A DNA stretch of 64,000 nt. It comes from Soonwooa buanensis (GTDB lineage: Bacteria; Bacteroidota; Bacteroidia; Flavobacteriales; Weeksellaceae). Below are positions 16,973 through 25,845 of this stretch, piece after piece. The stretch lies in assembly GCF_900167905.1 (NCBI RefSeq), contig NZ_FUYZ01000009.1:62001-126000 (forward strand). The letters run 5' to 3'. Made by a program: the position numbers and the translations under genes. Below the pieces are notes generated by a model. The model saw only the letters and a program-made list of their open reading frames with translations, was not told where the DNA came from and made no database searches. Each line of letters starts with the position of its first letter. The first letter of the stretch is position 1.

Positions 16973-17713
16973 ATGAAAATTAAGTCTATATTGGTTTCGC
17001 AACCAGCTCCCAAAGAGTCTTCTCCATATTTGGAACTTGCGAAAAAAGAGAAAATAAAAATTGATTTTCGTCCTTTTATTCACATCGAAGGTGTGGATGC
17101 CAAAGATCTTAGAACCCAAAAAATTGACCTGTCTCAATACACAGGTGTGATTTTTACAAGTAAAAATGCTATTGACAATTACTTCCGTCTAGCTCAAGAA
17201 ATGCGTTTTACAGTGCCTGACACAATGCGTTACATTTGTCAGTCAGAAGCGATCGCTAACTTTATGCAAAAACATATTGTGTACAGAAAGCGCAAAATTA
17301 GTTTCGGTGAAAAAACCTTTTCGGATCTTACACCGCTTCTTAAAAAGCACAATACCGAGAAATATCTATTACCTTCATCGGACGTTCTTAACGACGATAT
17401 CCCAAGAACACTTGACAATGCTGGTGTAGATTGGACACGTGCTATTATGTATCGTACCGTATGTAGCGACCTAACAGATATCGACATTAACGAATATGAC
17501 ATGTTGGTGTTCTTTAGTCCACAAGGGATCAAATCTTTGAAACAAAACTTCCCTAACTACGAGCAAGGTGATAAAAAAATCGCTGTATTTGGACCAACGA
17601 CACAAGCTGCTGCGGAAGAACACGGATTAAGAGTTGACGTTATGGCTCCAACAAAAGAATCGCCATCTATGACCATGGCAATTGAAAAATACGTTAGAAG
17701 TTTGAACAAATAA
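16973..17713 (+). CDS. hemD: Uroporphyrinogen-III synthase
   Basis: Protein of 246 aa with the two-lobed HemD fold: SILVSQPAPKESSPYLELA at the start, IFTSKNAIDNYF, a central LPSSDVLNDDIPRTLDNAG and the FFSPQGIKSL motif near residues 183-192. HemD closes hydroxymethylbilane to uroporphyrinogen III in heme synthesis. HemD proteins vary strongly in sequence, so the call rests on fold signatures plus the DUF4271 linkage I know from Flavobacteriia. A terminator follows within 60 bases. Confidence 0.9.
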   Translation: MKIKSILVSQPAPKESSPYLELAKKEKIKIDFRPFIHIEGVDAKDLRTQKIDLSQYTGVIFTSKNAIDNYFRLAQEMRFTVPDTMRYICQSEAIANFMQKHIVYRKRKISFGEKTFSDLTPLLKKHNTEKYLLPSSDVLNDDIPRTLDNAGVDWTRAIMYRTVCSDLTDIDINEYDMLVFFSPQGIKSLKQNFPNYEQGDKKIAVFGPTTQAAAEEHGLRVDVMAPTKESPSMTMAIEKYVRSLNK

Positions 17714-17737
17714 AATCAAACGCATCTATAAATTTAC

Positions 17738-17770
17738 AACCACTTGTCCAACATGGAAGGTGGTTTTTTT
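17738..17770 (+). terminator. Terminator after hemD
   Basis: AACCACTTGTCC pairs with GGAAGGTGGTT (one bulge on each side) and is followed by a run of seven T. Confidence 0.8.
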
Positions 17771-17797
17771 ATTAATTTAGAACTTTAGTTTTTCTAT

Positions 17798-19834
17798 ATG
17801 AAAGCGCCTCAAGCAAAGAAAATCGACCATATTATCGAAAAGCACAAAGATGTGCGAAACGACCAATATTACTGGATGAACCAACGAGAAAATCCTGACG
17901 TTTTGCAGTATTTGGAAGATGAAAACAAATTCGCGGATTTTGTAATGCAGGATACTGAAACTTTGCAATCTGAATTGTTTGAGGAAATGAAAGCGCGCTA
18001 CAAAAAAGATGACGCATCACTTCCCTATTTTTTCAACGGATATTGGTATATCGTGCGTTATGAAGACGGAAAAGACTATCCTATTTTCACAAGAAAAAAA
18101 GAAAGGCTGGAAGCGGAAGAAGAAATTTTACTTGATGCTAACCAATTAGCTGATGGTTTAGAATATTTTGAAATCGGAAGCTTGACTGTTAGTCCTGACA
18201 ACAAAATTCTAGCTTTTTCTTACGATAAAATTGGAAGAAGAATTTACGAAATCAATTTTAAAAATCTAGAAACTAAAGAACTTTACACCGATAAAATTGA
18301 AAATAATACAGGGAAAATTGTTTGGGCAAATGATAACGAACATGTATTCTATATTACTAAAGATGAAAGCCTACGCGCTGATAAAGTCTATCGTCATAGA
18401 TTAGGAGAGCCAGAAAATGTTTTGGTTTATCACGAAGAAGATGATACTTTTGATGTTGGCTTGTTCAAAACTAAATCTTTAGACTATATTTTTATCGCGA
18501 CTTCTAGCACTAACGAGGACGAACAGCGTTTTATCCCAGCAGATAACGTTAATGCTGAATGGACAATTGTCCAACCGAGAACTGAGGACCTCGAATATTC
18601 TGTTGAACATTATGGCGATTTGTTCTACATTATTACAAATGCTGATGATGCCACGAATTTTAAAATCGTAACAACACCTGTTTCGCAACCAAGCAAAGAA
18701 AATTGGGTTGATTATATTCCGCATCGTGAAGAAGTGTTGTTGGAAGGTTTTGAAATTTTTAAAAATTATTTTGTCATTGAAGAAAGAACTGAAGGTCTTT
18801 TACAAATTAAAATCATCAACAACGACACTGGAAATGCGCATTACTTAGAATTTTCAGATCCGACTTATACCGCCTACATCGGCATCAATTTAGAATTTGA
18901 CACCAAAATTTTGCGTTACGGATACACGTCTTTAACCAAACCAAATTCGACTTTTGAATACGATATGGAAACCGAAACTTCAACATTGTTAAAACAACAA
19001 GAAGTTTTGGGAGGAAAATTTGACGCTGACAATTATATTTCTGAAAGAATTTGGGCAACTGCTCGCGATGGTAAAAAAATTCCTATTTCTTTAGTTTATC
19101 ATAAAAACACTGCGAAGAAATCGGACACACCTTTATTACTTTATGGTTACGGAAGTTATGGTGTGACGATCGATGCGAGTTTTTCGAATGTTAGATTATC
19201 GCTTTTGGATCGAGGTTTCATTTATGCTATCGCGCACATTCGAGGAGGAGAATATCTTGGTCGCGAATGGTACGAAGACGGTAAAATGCTTCAAAAGAAA
19301 AATACTTTTACTGACTTTATTGATGCTGGAAAATATTTAACAGAAATCAATTACACTTCTCCAAAACATCTTTATGCAATGGGCGGAAGTGCTGGGGGAC
19401 TTTTGATGGGCGCTGTTATTAATATGGAACCAAAACTTTTCGCAGGTGTTGTGGCGCAAGTTCCGTTTGTGGATGTTGTAACGACAATGTTGGATGACAG
19501 TATTCCTTTAACGACGGGAGAGTATGATGAATGGGGAAATCCAAATGAAGAAGAATATTATCAATACATGAAATCTTATTCGCCGTATGACAATATTGTG
19601 GCGCAAGATTATCCAAATATGCTGATAACAACAGGCTTCCACGATTCTCAAGTGCAATATTGGGAACCCGCAAAATGGACTGCAAAACTTAGAGATTTAA
19701 AAACCGATGATAATATATTAATCTTTAAAACCGATATGACATCTGGTCATGGCGGCGCAAGTGGCAGATTCGAAAGCTTAAAAGAAATCGCTTTGGAGTA
19801 TGCTTTCCTTTTAAAAATTGAAAATAAGAATTAA
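17798..19834 (+). CDS. ptrB: Prolyl oligopeptidase family S9A, oligopeptidase B-like
   Basis: Serine peptidase of 678 aa. The N-terminal opening PQAKKIDHIIEKHKDVRNDQYYWM and a seven-bladed propeller region lead to the C-terminal alpha/beta hydrolase domain. The nucleophile is S531 in MGGSAGGLLMG, the acid lies in TTGFHDSQVQYWEP, and the histidine in SGHGGASGR. PLLLYGYGSYG and HIRGGEYLGREWYEDGK are oligopeptidase B hallmarks. No signal peptide is visible, so it is probably cytoplasmic and cuts short peptides after basic residues. The next gene starts one base after its stop. Confidence 0.94.
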   Translation: MKAPQAKKIDHIIEKHKDVRNDQYYWMNQRENPDVLQYLEDENKFADFVMQDTETLQSELFEEMKARYKKDDASLPYFFNGYWYIVRYEDGKDYPIFTRKKERLEAEEEILLDANQLADGLEYFEIGSLTVSPDNKILAFSYDKIGRRIYEINFKNLETKELYTDKIENNTGKIVWANDNEHVFYITKDESLRADKVYRHRLGEPENVLVYHEEDDTFDVGLFKTKSLDYIFIATSSTNEDEQRFIPADNVNAEWTIVQPRTEDLEYSVEHYGDLFYIITNADDATNFKIVTTPVSQPSKENWVDYIPHREEVLLEGFEIFKNYFVIEERTEGLLQIKIINNDTGNAHYLEFSDPTYTAYIGINLEFDTKILRYGYTSLTKPNSTFEYDMETETSTLLKQQEVLGGKFDADNYISERIWATARDGKKIPISLVYHKNTAKKSDTPLLLYGYGSYGVTIDASFSNVRLSLLDRGFIYAIAHIRGGEYLGREWYEDGKMLQKKNTFTDFIDAGKYLTEINYTSPKHLYAMGGSAGGLLMGAVINMEPKLFAGVVAQVPFVDVVTTMLDDSIPLTTGEYDEWGNPNEEEYYQYMKSYSPYDNIVAQDYPNMLITTGFHDSQVQYWEPAKWTAKLRDLKTDDNILIFKTDMTSGHGGASGRFESLKEIALEYAFLLKIENKN

Positions 19835-19835
19835 T

Positions 19836-20180
19836 ATGAATGAAGCAGAAATCTGGAAAAAGATAGAATCTTTTTTCGAAAATAATTTTGACACAGAAAA
19901 AAATCCACCCATCGAAAGCATGCTTTTCTTAATTGGCGTGCAAGAGCTTGGCAGTGGACAACAAAAATATACCAAAGACGACAAGGTTAACCTCATCCAC
20001 ATCGCGGTTTGCAGACTTTTGGAACCTTTTGGTTATTATAAATTTTCACATTATGTTGATGGTTGGCCACAATACGACGAAACGGACAATCTTCCCGAGT
20101 TAAAACCAAATGAACAAAGCATCTTGATGCGAAAAGCAATTGTACAATACTTTTTGGATGAAGAAATCCCTTTGGACTAG
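19836..20180 (+). CDS. Conserved hypothetical protein
   Basis: A soluble acidic protein of 114 aa, MNEAEIWKKIESFF through DEEIPLD. It has no signal peptide, membrane segment or metal-binding motif that I can see. It starts one base after the ptrB stop, so translation may be coupled. The phrase FLIGVQELGSGQQKYTKDDKVNLIHIAVCRLLEPFGYY looks like a conserved family core, and I believe related proteins exist in other Flavobacteriia, but I cannot name a domain. Confidence 0.8.
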   Translation: MNEAEIWKKIESFFENNFDTEKNPPIESMLFLIGVQELGSGQQKYTKDDKVNLIHIAVCRLLEPFGYYKFSHYVDGWPQYDETDNLPELKPNEQSILMRKAIVQYFLDEEIPLD

Positions 20181-20332
20181 CTTGAGTTTCAACTCATTCT
20201 AAGCGATCACATTTACGATTCACGAAAAAATGTTAAAAAAATAAGATTTAAGAAACAAAATATATTTTTTTAGCACAATATTTGTTATCTGCATATAGAA
20301 TCGTTTAATTTTAACTTTTCAAAAACAATTCA

Positions 20333-21871
20333 ATGAACAATAAATTCATTCCGATTATCTCTGTTTTTATGACGATATCACTCATTGTGTTCGTCTCTTT
20401 GCAGTTATATTGGATTAAAGAATTATATGGCGCGCTGGAGCAAGATTTTTCTAATAAAGTCTATTCTGCATTAGAAACTTCTTCAGAAAAAATACAAGAA
20501 CTGGAAGTTGACAAGTATTACAACAAAGATTTTACAAACTTAAAATCAGAAATTGTAAGCAACAATCAGCCAACGCAGACTTATATTCAGCAGACTAAAG
20601 ATTCTGCAAACAGAACCTCGATTTTGTTTCAAAAAAGCATTATCGAAAAACAACAAATCCCGATTTCTAAACAAGGTGACTCACTGAATATCACCAAGTT
20701 ATACAAGGATGAAGGTTTGTACAAAATTAAAAAACAAAGTCCAGAATTACTGACATCACAAATCGGTAAAGACCTAGACAACAGCACATTACAACTGAAA
20801 GAATTTGCAAAACTTAACGCCAGCAACCTTCCAATTGAACAACGTGTTGACAACAAAACCATTGATTCTGTTTTAACAAAAGAATTAAAATTAAAAGGTA
20901 TTGACACCAAAATAGGTTTTGGCGTGATCGATAAAACCAACAAGTTAACATCGATTAGCAACAACACTTATTTGGATCAAAAAGATAAAACCAACTATAC
21001 GTATCCACTTTTCACGAACAGTAAAGACCAAACATTATACACGCTGGCGTTGGTGTTTCCTAGAAAAGATTACTCTTTGGTGAGACACAATTTGCCAATG
21101 TTAGTTGGGACTTTTGTGTCGCTGTTAACGATTTTGGGGATTTATATTATTTCCATCAATTATATGATGCGTCAGAAAAAAATCGCTGATGTCAAAACGG
21201 ATTTCATCAACAATATGTCGCACGAATTCAAAACGCCTTTGGCAACGATTTCGGTGGCGACAGATTCTTTATCAAACGATAAAATAGCAACAGATCCAGA
21301 TAAGGTCAAATACTATTCTAGCTTGATAAAACAAGAGAATCTAAGGATGAAAAAGCAAGTCGAAAATGTTCTTAATATGTCAAAATTAGAACGTAACGAG
21401 ATGCAATTATTTTTAAAAGAAACTAATGTAAGAGAGTTGATTAAGAAGATTACTGAGTCTTTCAAACTAATTGTTGAAGAACGTCAAGGTATATTAACAA
21501 CCAACTTTACGGCGGAGAAGTATAATTTTAAAATAGATGAATTCCATTTTTCGAATGCCTTGGTTAACTTATTAGATAATGCCAACAAGTATTCGCCAGA
21601 CACACCAGAAATTACTATTAAAACTAGAAATGATGGTAATTGGTATGTCATCGAAATTTCTGACAAAGGCATGGGAATGGACGCGGAGAACAAAGCGAAG
21701 ATTTTTGAAAAATTCTTCCGCGAAGAGACCGGCAACATCCATAACGTTAAAGGTCAAGGACTTGGACTTTCTTATGTTAAAAAAATCATAGAAATCCACC
21801 ACGGACAAATACAAGTAGAATCTCAAAAAGGAAAAGGTAGCACATTTATTGTTAAACTGCCTATGAGTTAA
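20333..21871 (+). CDS. Membrane sensor histidine kinase (RprX-like)
   Basis: Protein of 512 aa: N-terminal membrane helix (5-28), a periplasmic sensor of about 220 residues without a recognised ligand domain, a second helix (about 255-277), then HisKA with the phosphoacceptor H297 (NNMSHEFKTPL). The ATPase has N-box NALVNLLDNANKYSP, G1 ISDKGMGMD and G2 GQGLGLSYV. It lies 66 bases upstream of an OmpR-type regulator, so the two form one system. Arrangement and sequence resemble RprX/RprY of Bacteroides. The signal is not predictable; the neighbouring genes suggest envelope status. Confidence 0.93.
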   Translation: MNNKFIPIISVFMTISLIVFVSLQLYWIKELYGALEQDFSNKVYSALETSSEKIQELEVDKYYNKDFTNLKSEIVSNNQPTQTYIQQTKDSANRTSILFQKSIIEKQQIPISKQGDSLNITKLYKDEGLYKIKKQSPELLTSQIGKDLDNSTLQLKEFAKLNASNLPIEQRVDNKTIDSVLTKELKLKGIDTKIGFGVIDKTNKLTSISNNTYLDQKDKTNYTYPLFTNSKDQTLYTLALVFPRKDYSLVRHNLPMLVGTFVSLLTILGIYIISINYMMRQKKIADVKTDFINNMSHEFKTPLATISVATDSLSNDKIATDPDKVKYYSSLIKQENLRMKKQVENVLNMSKLERNEMQLFLKETNVRELIKKITESFKLIVEERQGILTTNFTAEKYNFKIDEFHFSNALVNLLDNANKYSPDTPEITIKTRNDGNWYVIEISDKGMGMDAENKAKIFEKFFREETGNIHNVKGQGLGLSYVKKIIEIHHGQIQVESQKGKGSTFIVKLPMS

Positions 21872-21937
21872 AATACAAATCAAACAATTAAATAAAATAG
21901 GAAGCAATTCCGATTAACCAATTAAAATATTAAGGCT

Positions 21938-22624
21938 ATGAGCAACAGAATATTATTAGTAGAAGACGATCAAAGTTTTGGTGCGGTTCTTAAAGATTAT
22001 CTTAGCATCAACAACTTCGAGGTGACTTTGGCGACAGACGGAGAAATGGGTCTTAAAGAATTCACAGAGAAAGAGTTCGACATCTGTATTTTCGACGTAA
22101 TGATGCCGAAAAAAGATGGTTTTAGCCTTGCTGAAGACGTTAAAAAAATTGATAAAAATACACCGATTATCTTCTTAACTGCTCGTAACATGAGAGAAGA
22201 TATCTTGAAGGGTTATCAAATTGGTGCTGACGATTATATCACAAAACCATTTGATACAGAGCTTCTTCTTTATAAGATTAAAGCTATTCTGCAAAGAAGT
22301 GCAGTTTTAGAAAACGAAGATCAAGAACAATTCAAGATTAGTGATATTTTCTTCGATTCTATGTTAAGACAACTGCGTGTTGGCGAAAAAGAATACAAGC
22401 TTTCTCCAAAAGAGAACGAACTTCTTAAGCTACTCTGCTTACATCGTAACGACTTCATGCCAAGAGACTTAGCTCTTAGAAAAATCTGGAAAAAAGAAAA
22501 TTACTTTACCGCAAGAAGTATGGACGTATATATTGCTAAACTGAGAAAACTTCTTAAAGATGACGAAGGTTTAGAGATTATCAATGTACATGGTGAAGGT
22601 TTCCGACTATTAGTGAAAAACTAA
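21938..22624 (+). CDS. OmpR-family response regulator (RprY-like)
   Basis: Protein of 228 aa. The receiver domain has acidic pair EDD near residue 8, phospho-acceptor D53 in IFDVMMPKKDG, a Thr in FLTARN and Lys in TKPFDTELL. The C-terminal winged-helix domain is of the OmpR/PhoB type (LSPKENELLKLLCLHRNDFMPRD, then SMDVYIAKLRKLLKDD). It is the partner of the kinase encoded just upstream. Its targets are unknown, and no obvious direct repeat for it was recognised near the adjacent genes. Confidence 0.95.
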   Translation: MSNRILLVEDDQSFGAVLKDYLSINNFEVTLATDGEMGLKEFTEKEFDICIFDVMMPKKDGFSLAEDVKKIDKNTPIIFLTARNMREDILKGYQIGADDYITKPFDTELLLYKIKAILQRSAVLENEDQEQFKISDIFFDSMLRQLRVGEKEYKLSPKENELLKLLCLHRNDFMPRDLALRKIWKKENYFTARSMDVYIAKLRKLLKDDEGLEIINVHGEGFRLLVKN

Positions 22625-22654
22625 TTCTTTTGTATCTTTGAGAAAATATAAGTT

Positions 22655-23098
22655 ATGAAATCTCAAATTTTAAGTCTAGCAATCATCTGCGTTTCGGTTA
22701 TTTCTTGTGGGAAGAATGATAAAATCTCTCCAACACCAGATAGCAAATCAACTGAAGTTGCAAAAGTTGATAGCACGAATACAGAAGCTAAAACTGAAGT
22801 TGCGCAGCCAAATCAAGTTCAAATTGCAACTCCAGCACCAACAACTGCTGGACTAAATCCTGAACATGGCATGCCTGGCCACCGTTGCGACATTCCTGTT
22901 GGACAACCGTTAAACTCGGCACCATCGCCAGCACCTACAGTTGGGATGAATCCAGCGCCAACGGTACAGCAGATAACGCCAGTTGCACCGCAACAACCTG
23001 CTACACCACAAGCGATTGGACCAAAACCCGCGCTTAATCCGGCACATGGAGAGCCACATCATGACTGTGCAATACCCGTTGGAGAGCCACTTACTTAA
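22655..23098 (+). CDS. Pro/Ala-rich lipoprotein with duplicated His/Cys motif
   Basis: Protein of 147 aa with a lipoprotein signal (MKSQILSLAIICVSVISCGK, Cys18). The mature part is a low-complexity Pro/Ala/Thr/Gln linker carrying two copies of NPxHGxPxHxCxIPVGxPL, at residues 68-86 and 128-146, the second ending the protein. Each motif keeps one Cys and two His, a pattern suggestive of metal or heme binding. I recall similar motifs in other Bacteroidota envelope proteins but no assigned function. It lies 30 bases after the response regulator and a strong terminator follows. Confidence 0.85.
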   Translation: MKSQILSLAIICVSVISCGKNDKISPTPDSKSTEVAKVDSTNTEAKTEVAQPNQVQIATPAPTTAGLNPEHGMPGHRCDIPVGQPLNSAPSPAPTVGMNPAPTVQQITPVAPQQPATPQAIGPKPALNPAHGEPHHDCAIPVGEPLT

Positions 23099-23104
23099 CA
23101 ATAT

Positions 23105-23130
23105 AAAGCCTGCTAATTGCAGGCTTTTTT
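23105..23130 (+). terminator. Terminator after the two-component/lipoprotein genes
   Basis: AAAGCCTGC and GCAGGCTTT form a perfect 9-bp stem over a 5-base loop, followed by T residues. Confidence 0.9.
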
Positions 23131-23145
23131 ATCAATAATTAATTT

Positions 23146-24021
23146 ATGTTACGTTATTTAATATTTAGTTTTTTATTTACGATTGGATTTTTCAATGCGC
23201 AAAGCGAAGTCGCTTATGCTTATGTTGATAATGGTTTGTATGCGAATTCGGTTTTTAATCATCAAAAAAATGAAATGGTTAAAGTCTATGTTGACCAAAC
23301 CAAAATACGTGAGCTTCCAACCTTAACATCAAAAGTTGTTGATAGTGTTTCACATAACAAAAGTTTAAAAATTATAGAAGTGACGGGCGCTGTTACCCAA
23401 CTTGGTGAACGAGCAGCAAATTGGTTACGCGTTGCATACGACAATAAAACTGGTTTTATCTGGAGTGGCAATCTTGCAATTTCTCAGTTTTCAAAAGACG
23501 GTGTTGACATTCTGTTTGGTATTCCTTCAACGGAAACAAAAATAAATCCTGATAATATTAGTTACAAAGGTCTTGTTGGCGGCATCAAATATTTTAAAAA
23601 TGCAAATTTGATTTCAGAAAAGAATTTCGATGCTGGAACCACAGAAAATCTTAGTGCACATACTTTAACCGTTGAAAAAGCTACTCGATTAAAAAACATC
23701 GACTATACGATTAACACGATGGTCTCGGGAGAAGCTTGTGGAATCCCAACCTACGAACAGACGATTTTTGTGACTAAAGATAATTTGATTTTGTTACCGA
23801 AAACCGAAAGTGTTGCTGATGGCGGAATTTTCTATCATTCCGAAAGCATCGAATTGCCGAGTGCAGAAAACAAACTGAACAATCAGTTCTACTATATTTT
23901 AGAAAAAGGACAAACCGATGATAACGATGTGACGACTGGCGAGAAGATAAAAAACCTTTATCAGTGGGACGGTCAAGATTTTAAAAATATTAAAACAATA
24001 AAAGAAGCCATCAAATCATGA
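23146..24021 (+). CDS. Exported protein with SH3-like domain
   Basis: Protein of 291 aa with a signal peptide (MLRYLIFSFLFTIGFFNAQS). A bacterial SH3-like segment covers about residues 45-110 (VYVDQTKIRELPTLTSKVVDSVSHNKSLKIIE, then ANWLRVAYDNKTGFIWSGNLAI). The rest is an unnamed beta-rich domain with IDYTINTMVSGEACGIPTYEQTIFV. SH3-like domains often bind cell-wall or protein ligands. The next gene (minus strand) is an L,D-transpeptidase-type protein, so an envelope role fits, but no activity is shown by the sequence. Confidence 0.8.
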   Translation: MLRYLIFSFLFTIGFFNAQSEVAYAYVDNGLYANSVFNHQKNEMVKVYVDQTKIRELPTLTSKVVDSVSHNKSLKIIEVTGAVTQLGERAANWLRVAYDNKTGFIWSGNLAISQFSKDGVDILFGIPSTETKINPDNISYKGLVGGIKYFKNANLISEKNFDAGTTENLSAHTLTVEKATRLKNIDYTINTMVSGEACGIPTYEQTIFVTKDNLILLPKTESVADGGIFYHSESIELPSAENKLNNQFYYILEKGQTDDNDVTTGEKIKNLYQWDGQDFKNIKTIKEAIKS

Positions 24022-24028
24022 TGGCTTC
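24004..24028. terminator. Hairpin at the convergent gene ends
   Basis: GAAGCCATC and GATGGCTTC form a 9-bp perfect stem over a 7-base loop that includes the stop region of the SH3-like gene. The T-tail is weak, so it may act as a modest terminator for both strands. Confidence 0.5.
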
Positions 24029-24047
24029 CTTTCAATTATTATTTAAT

Positions 24048-24833
24048 CTATTGCTTTGCAAGAACCTCGTTTGACAAAGGTTCTGCCACCTTCAACCACT
24101 CGGATTGTGAAAGATAATTTTGATCTGGATAATAGATAAACAGACAAGACTTATCTTTAATTCTATCAATAATTGGTGCAGCCAAAGCTCTTGGCACAGC
24201 TGGACAACCCCAACTTCTACCCAATCTTTTTTCGGATTTTATAAAATCCTCACTTACATAATCGGCACCATGCATTACAATAGCGCGCTTCATAGCGGCA
24301 TCGTTGTAACCTTTGTCCATCCCAACTAATCGTAAAGAATAGCCATTGTCACCGTTATAAGTTGTTTCTGTCACATAAAATCCCAGACTTGATTGGTGAG
24401 AATTTTCTGTGTTCGAAAAGTTAGTAGCGAATTCTTCGCCCGTACCTTTACCATGCGCAACCAATGAGTTAAAAAGCACGGTTTTCGTTTCTACATCAAT
24501 AACCCAAAGTCTCTTTTTGTTAGACGAAAGGCTAAAATCGCAGATGCTTAACAATCTCGCATCTTCGTTGAGTGCGCCTGATTTTTTTAAATTTTGAAAC
24601 CCTAAATAAGCTTTATTAAAAACGTCAAAATTTAAAACATCATTACCTTCAAAAGAAATCGAATTGTAGATCGTTTCTGCTGTTGTTGTTTTGTTTTCTT
24701 CTTTGATTTTTTCGACTACAACTGTCTTGTAAGTTTTTTCAGTTTTAGCCGAAGTTGTTTCGATTTTTGTATTGGGATAAAAAGATGTTCCTAACAAAAA
24801 CACTGAACAAAGAAAAATTGGGAGTCTCTTCAT
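24048..24833 (-). CDS. Murein L,D-transpeptidase catalytic-domain protein
   Basis: Exported protein of 261 aa (signal MKRLPIFLCSVFLLGTSFYPN). The C-terminal half carries the motif pair VMHGADYVSE and GRSWGCPAVPRALAAPII, matching the HG...S-x-GC-PAVP active-site pattern of the L,D-transpeptidase catalytic-domain family (YkuD-like, Cys nucleophile near residue 210). LWVIDVETKTVLFNSLVAHGKGTG is the substrate-cradle strand. It likely acts on peptidoglycan cross-links in the periplasm. A TAATTTTG box at 24856-24863 serves as candidate promoter, diverging from the metal cluster. Confidence 0.88.
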   Translation of the reverse strand: MKRLPIFLCSVFLLGTSFYPNTKIETTSAKTEKTYKTVVVEKIKEENKTTTAETIYNSISFEGNDVLNFDVFNKAYLGFQNLKKSGALNEDARLLSICDFSLSSNKKRLWVIDVETKTVLFNSLVAHGKGTGEEFATNFSNTENSHQSSLGFYVTETTYNGDNGYSLRLVGMDKGYNDAAMKRAIVMHGADYVSEDFIKSEKRLGRSWGCPAVPRALAAPIIDRIKDKSCLFIYYPDQNYLSQSEWLKVAEPLSNEVLAKQ

Positions 24834-24855
24834 ATATACTTTACATTTGCGAGGG

Positions 24856-24966
24856 CAAAATTACAATTATAAGATTATCAATGAATTATATATTACGAAG
24901 TTTAACTAAACTTTAATAATTTTTAACTAAAACGAATTTTCATCTATTATATTTTTTGTAAGTTTG
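24856..24966. promoter_or_regulatory. Divergent promoter boxes: L,D-transpeptidase (-) and metal cluster (+)
   Basis: TAATTTTG lies on the minus strand at 24856-24863, and TAAGTTTG on the plus strand at 24959-24966, each fitting TAnnTTTG. I see no clear metal-regulator palindrome between them. Confidence 0.4.
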
Positions 24967-24985
24967 CAATCAAGTGTTAAAACAA

Positions 24986-25366
24986 ATGTTCAGAAAGTTA
25001 CTATTTTTCGTTAGTCTGTTCTGTTTGGGAAGTATGGTTTTCCCAATGCAGGTTATCGAACTTTCTATTGCTGATGACACTTGTTGCGAAATGACAACCA
25101 ACGCTGATGATTGTTGTACAAAACACTCTGAAGAAAAAGACGCTTGTCATACAGACTCCAAATCGGACAACTCCAAAGACTCTTGTCAAGACCATTGTCA
25201 GCAATGTCACACTTGTCATAGCTGCTATATGCCGTTATTTTTAACAGATTTTAACGCAAAGAATAGTCTTGCTAATGTTTTTAACACTCAAAAAACTTTT
25301 GGGTATTCTTTTAATTTCATTAATAATAATTTCTTTAACATTTGGCAACCGCCCAAAATAGCTTAA
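24986..25366 (+). CDS. Small exported Cys/His-rich protein of the metal cluster
   Basis: About 126 aa from the ATG at 24986 (a GTG at 24974 is close to the predicted transcription start). A signal-like hydrophobic start (KLLFFVSLFCLGSMVFPM) is followed by about 55 residues holding ten cysteines and five histidines: CC, CC, then C-x2-C-x2-C spacing in HCQQCHTCHSC. The C-terminal 50 residues are Asn/Phe-rich. Metal binding is a fair inference from composition and from the two HMA-domain genes that follow. I recognise no named family. Confidence 0.75.
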   Translation: MFRKLLFFVSLFCLGSMVFPMQVIELSIADDTCCEMTTNADDCCTKHSEEKDACHTDSKSDNSKDSCQDHCQQCHTCHSCYMPLFLTDFNAKNSLANVFNTQKTFGYSFNFINNNFFNIWQPPKIA

Positions 25367-25434
25367 TTGTATTATCACAGGCTTGAGAAGTATTTTTTCG
25401 AGCGAATTTTATTATCAATTAAATTATTTTAAAA

Positions 25435-25827
25435 ATGAAATCTATTATTAAATCTGGGATTTTCATCCTATCTATATTTTTATTTTCAAACTTTTCAGCG
25501 CAATCCAAAACAGAAACTTATCGTGTAGAAGGTAATTGTGGCATGTGTAAGGACAACATCGAAACTGCAGCCAAAGCGGATAAAAATGTTGAAACTGCAA
25601 CTTGGGACAAAAAGTCAAAAGTGTTAACAGTTACTTACAAAACGGCTAATGTTACTTCTAGTACTGTTTTGAAAAACGTTGCTGATGCAGGTTACGACAA
25701 CCAAGCTTTCCGTGCGGCTAACAAAAAATATTCTTCGTTAGAAGAATGTTGTCAGTACAAGCGTCCAGACAATTCTTCTAAAATGTCTGCGGATTGTGAT
25801 CCTAACAAAGTTTGTAAATTAAAATAA
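25435..25827 (+). CDS. Exported HMA-domain (heavy-metal-associated) protein
   Basis: Protein of 130 aa: signal peptide (MKSIIKSGIFILSIFLFSNFSAQ), then an HMA fold at about residues 27-95 with the metal-binding GNCGMCK (CxxC) loop and the usual DAGYDN end. A tail with YSSLEECCQYKRPD and KMSADCDPNKVC adds more cysteines. It would act as a periplasmic metallochaperone, probably for copper-like ions. It lies 68 bases after the Cys-rich gene and 18 bases before the HMA-TonB receptor, whose own HMA domain shares the same CC-containing extension, which points to a common origin. Confidence 0.9.
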   Translation: MKSIIKSGIFILSIFLFSNFSAQSKTETYRVEGNCGMCKDNIETAAKADKNVETATWDKKSKVLTVTYKTANVTSSTVLKNVADAGYDNQAFRAANKKYSSLEECCQYKRPDNSSKMSADCDPNKVCKLK

Positions 25828-25845
25828 CCTCCGAATTTTTTTCAA

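Noticed and set aside
16826-17137. Minus-strand open frame of 103 aa opposite DUF4271/hemD
   Set aside because: It overlaps two well-supported genes, has unlikely composition and no promoter; a shadow frame.
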